DNA of 64,000 bases, taken from the NCBI RefSeq assembly GCF_001899075.1, contig NZ_MKVA01000008.1, positions 186,001-250,000 of the forward strand, written 5' to 3'. Of the stretch, positions 61,951 through 64,000 are shown piece by piece. Positions within the stretch are counted from its first letter, which is position 1. Every line of letters starts with the position of its first letter. The translations under genes were made by a program, and so were the position numbers. The notes beneath the pieces are model-generated. The model had not been told where the DNA came from. It made no database searches and saw only the letters and a program-made list of their open reading frames with translations. The DNA is from Devosia sp. 67-54 (GTDB lineage: Bacteria; Pseudomonadota; Alphaproteobacteria; Rhizobiales; Devosiaceae).

Positions 61951-63168
61951 TCACCCGCCCGTGGTGCCGGCATCCCCCCAATCGCCGCCGATGCGGCGCA
62001 GCACGTAGCTGGTGGCCGGCTTGCTGTCGAGCAGATCGGCGACGACACGGCGCAGCGCGCGGCTGTTGGGATCAGGCCGGCCAAGCGCCGACTGGGCGCG
62101 CGTCCAGTCGAGAATGGCGGCGCCGACAGGGCGGCGCTCGGCATCATAGGCATCGAGGCTTTCGGGTGGCGCGGCGCCGCGCAGCACCGGCGGCAGCAGC
62201 CGGCCGAGCGCGGCGGCATCGCCGAATCCCTGGTTGAGCCCCTGGCCGCCGGCAGGCGAATGGATGTGCGCGGCATCGCCCGCGAGCAGCAGCCGGCCCT
62301 TGCGATAGGCGTCGGCCTGGCGGGCGGCGTCGGTATAGCGCTGGGCGAAATGCAGGCGTTCGACGCGCAGGGGCAGGCCGGCGACGCGGGCAAGACTGCC
62401 GGCGATCTCGTCGAGCGAGACGGGCGTGGCACGGTCGATGGGCGGCCCGCCATATTCGACGATGTGGAAGCGGCCGGCTGGGGCATGCAGCCAGGTGCCA
62501 TGCGGCGTCTCGATCCAGTCGCCGACCGGAGGCGCCGCGCCCGGCGCAAGATCGACGAAGGCGATGCGGCCGACGAACTCGGCATCGGTGCCGGGAAAGC
62601 CGATGCCGGCAGCCTTGCGCAACAGGCTGCGGCCGCCATCGCAGGCGACCAGCCAGCGTGCGCGGAACGCGCCAATCCCTGTATGCGCCTCGATGCCGAA
62701 GGTGCCCTCGGAAAAGCCGGTGACGGCTACGCCCATGCGGATCTCGGCGCCCGCGGCGCGTGCGGCGTCGTCGAGCGCGGCGACGATGTCGGCCATGGCG
62801 ACGGCGCCGCCGCCGAAGCCCGGATCGCCCAGGGTCGCCGGATCGAGATTGGCCGTCTTGAGGCCGAGGCCGGAAAAGTGCCCGATGAAGCCTTCGGTGA
62901 CGGTCCGGCCGGTCGCGGGCGGCGCTACGGCGTCGGGATCGAACCACCACAGGGCGCGCGAACGGATGGCGTCGAGCACACCGAGCCCATGCAGCAGCCG
63001 GCCGCTGGCGACATTGACGGAGCGGGCGCCGAGCGGACCCGCGGGCACGGCATGGCGGTCGGGTCGAGCCTCGAGCACCAGCACGGCGGCACCGGCGCGC
63101 GCCAGCTCGAGCGCCAGAGCCAGTCCCACCGGACCGCCGCCGGCGATGATCACATCATGTTCGTGCAT
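61951..63168 (-). CDS. FAD-dependent monooxygenase (PheA/TfdB-type)
   Basis: A 405-residue flavoprotein hydroxylase. The N-terminal Rossmann motif VIIAGGGPVGLALALELARAG (dinucleotide binding) and the second FAD motif LLLAGDAAHIHSPAGGQGLN are intact. The DG motif lies in LVACDGGRSLLRKAAG. These enzymes hydroxylate aromatic or polyketide-like substrates with NAD(P)H; the substrate is not predictable. ATG 63168 begins the FAD motif; an upstream in-frame ATG gives a 15-residue unlikely extension. It is divergent from the TetR gene, its likely regulator. Confidence 0.9.
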   Translation of the reverse strand: MHEHDVIIAGGGPVGLALALELARAGAAVLVLEARPDRHAVPAGPLGARSVNVASGRLLHGLGVLDAIRSRALWWFDPDAVAPPATGRTVTEGFIGHFSGLGLKTANLDPATLGDPGFGGGAVAMADIVAALDDAARAAGAEIRMGVAVTGFSEGTFGIEAHTGIGAFRARWLVACDGGRSLLRKAAGIGFPGTDAEFVGRIAFVDLAPGAAPPVGDWIETPHGTWLHAPAGRFHIVEYGGPPIDRATPVSLDEIAGSLARVAGLPLRVERLHFAQRYTDAARQADAYRKGRLLLAGDAAHIHSPAGGQGLNQGFGDAAALGRLLPPVLRGAAPPESLDAYDAERRPVGAAILDWTRAQSALGRPDPNSRALRRVVADLLDSKPATSYVLRRIGGDWGDAGTTGG

Positions 63169-63186
63169 GGCGATAACCCAGAACAG

Positions 63187-63235
63187 TGTTCGCAGTAGCG
63201 CCGGTGATAGCAACTGGGTACAATGTTCGCAATAG
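63187..63235. promoter_or_regulatory. direct repeats between divergent monooxygenase and TetR genes
   Basis: TGTTCGCAGTAG (63187-63198) and TGTTCGCAATAG (63224-63235) are 12-base direct repeats differing at one base and 37 bases apart. A TACAAT box overlaps the second. Their position fits a TetR operator, though TetR sites are usually palindromic. Confidence 0.4.
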
Positions 63236-63245
63236 GGGACCCGCC

Positions 63246-63989
63246 GTGCCTACGGAAAAGCCCATGCCTTCGGTGATCTGGATGCGACCGGTACGCGGCA
63301 GGCGCGGGCCGGAGCCGTCGCGGGATCGCGACGCCATTGCCCGAGCGGCCATCGCGGTGGCCGATCGCGAGGGCTTGGCGGCGGTGTCGATGCGGCGCAT
63401 CGCGGCGGAGATCGGCACCAGCGCGAGCTCGCTCTATCGCTATGTCGCGCGCAAGGACGATCTATTGAATCTGATGGTCGACGCGGCGCTGGGCGCGGGC
63501 GAATTGCAGCCTTCCGGCGACTGGCGCATGGATCTGCAGCAGATCGGGCACGCCATGCGGGCGGTGTTCAAGGCGCATCCCTGGCTGACCACGGCGCTGG
63601 CCGGGCGGCCGACGCTGGGACCGAATCGGCTCAGGGCGCTGGAGGCCATGCTGACCCTGCTCGCCCCGAGCGGATTGCCGCTGGCCGAACAGCTGGCGCT
63701 GATCGACGTGCTGACCTCCTATGTGCGCGGCTTCGTCGCCTCCGAGCTCGCGAGCGACGCGGCGATCCGCCAATCCGGCCTGAGCGCGGCACAATGGCAT
63801 GCCGATCAGGCGGCCTATACGGCGGCGATCCGAGCTTCCGGCGTCTATCCGCTGACAAGTGCGCTGTTCGACGAGCTGCAGCGGACGGGTGCCGCCGATC
63901 AGGATGCGGGGTTCGCGGCCGGGCTCGATATCGTGCTCGAGGGCATCGCGGCTCGATGGGCGGTCGTCCGGCACGGCAAGCCTACCTAG
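63246..63989 (+). CDS. TetR-family transcriptional regulator
   Basis: A 247-residue repressor. The N-terminal HTH is clear: AIARAAIAVADREGLAAVSM, RRIAAEIGTSASSLYRYVA, RKDDLLNLMVDAALG. The C-terminal ~150 residues form the ligand and dimer domain (TetR_C-type). The start is GTG 63246 or ATG 63264; both lack a strong ribosome site. It faces the FAD monooxygenase, which suggests an inducible detoxification or catabolic pair. Its stop lies 11 bases from the window end. Confidence 0.88.
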   Translation: MPTEKPMPSVIWMRPVRGRRGPEPSRDRDAIARAAIAVADREGLAAVSMRRIAAEIGTSASSLYRYVARKDDLLNLMVDAALGAGELQPSGDWRMDLQQIGHAMRAVFKAHPWLTTALAGRPTLGPNRLRALEAMLTLLAPSGLPLAEQLALIDVLTSYVRGFVASELASDAAIRQSGLSAAQWHADQAAYTAAIRASGVYPLTSALFDELQRTGAADQDAGFAAGLDIVLEGIAARWAVVRHGKPT

Positions 63990-64000
63990 ATGCCGACCCC

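Noticed and set aside
1-64000. CRISPR arrays and rRNA genes
   Set aside because: No regularly spaced repeats and no rRNA-like conserved segments were seen on reading the window.

Overview
The window reads as high-GC chromosomal DNA of an alphaproteobacterium of the order Hyphomicrobiales (Rhizobiales). A relative of Devosia is my best guess, not a demonstrated identity. The basis is the gene set and order: cpdR beside an N-formylglutamate amidohydrolase, bolA divergent from a DnaJ-like gene and then cobS...cobT, xerD/aroK/aroB, fdxA and carD after an S4 protein and a SUV3-like helicase, and accA and hisN as single genes. No rRNA or CRISPR array was seen. Three tRNA genes are present: Val-CAC, Val-GAC and Arg-CCT.

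Layout. (1) 1-1655 is the edge of an integrative element. It holds a partial gene, an excisionase-like gene and a tyrosine integrase that abuts the 3' end of a tRNA-Val gene. (2) 1696-44974 is mostly core chromosome: ion transport (CPA2 antiporter), cell-cycle proteolysis (cpdR), amino-acid, fatty-acid and shikimate metabolism, cobalt chelation (cobS/cobT), translation (rpmB, tRNA-Arg), queuosine-precursor uptake (yhhQ), RNA handling (SUV3-like helicase, S4 protein), ferredoxin and CarD, envelope enzymes (M48 peptidase, D-Ala-D-Ala carboxypeptidase, acyltransferase), a GH3 glycosidase, and MATE and MFS transporters. Four toxin-antitoxin-like pairs sit between these core genes at 13595-14195, 21141-21873, 25474-26005 and 29506-30101. 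Three of them carry a palindromic operator candidate directly upstream.

(3) About 44975-61335 is an accessory island. Its left half is a Tn7/Tn5053-like transposition operon (TnsA-like nuclease, DD35E transposase TniA, AAA protein TniB, TniQ). Next come two unrecognised genes convergent with a soluble FtsH-like AAA+ zinc protease. At about 54297 this cargo runs directly into a molybdopterin oxidoreductase gene. That gene lacks its 3' end and the protease probably lacks its 5' end, so the join looks like a deletion fusion. The right half holds MAPEG, nucleoside phosphorylase, ArsR-rhodanese, DsrE, a second MFS transporter and a ProX/YbaK-like deacylase. The ArsR-rhodanese regulator and DsrE face each other across a CAATCA/TGATTG inverted repeat. 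I infer a sulfur- or thiol-responsive unit. Decayed fragments at 60605-61300 close the island.

(4) 61336-64000 holds a broken rhomboid-like gene, an FAD-dependent monooxygenase and a divergent TetR regulator.

The best candidates for something undescribed are the TnsA-bearing transposon with its FtsH-like protease cargo, and the ArsR-rhodanese/DsrE/molybdoenzyme cluster beside it.
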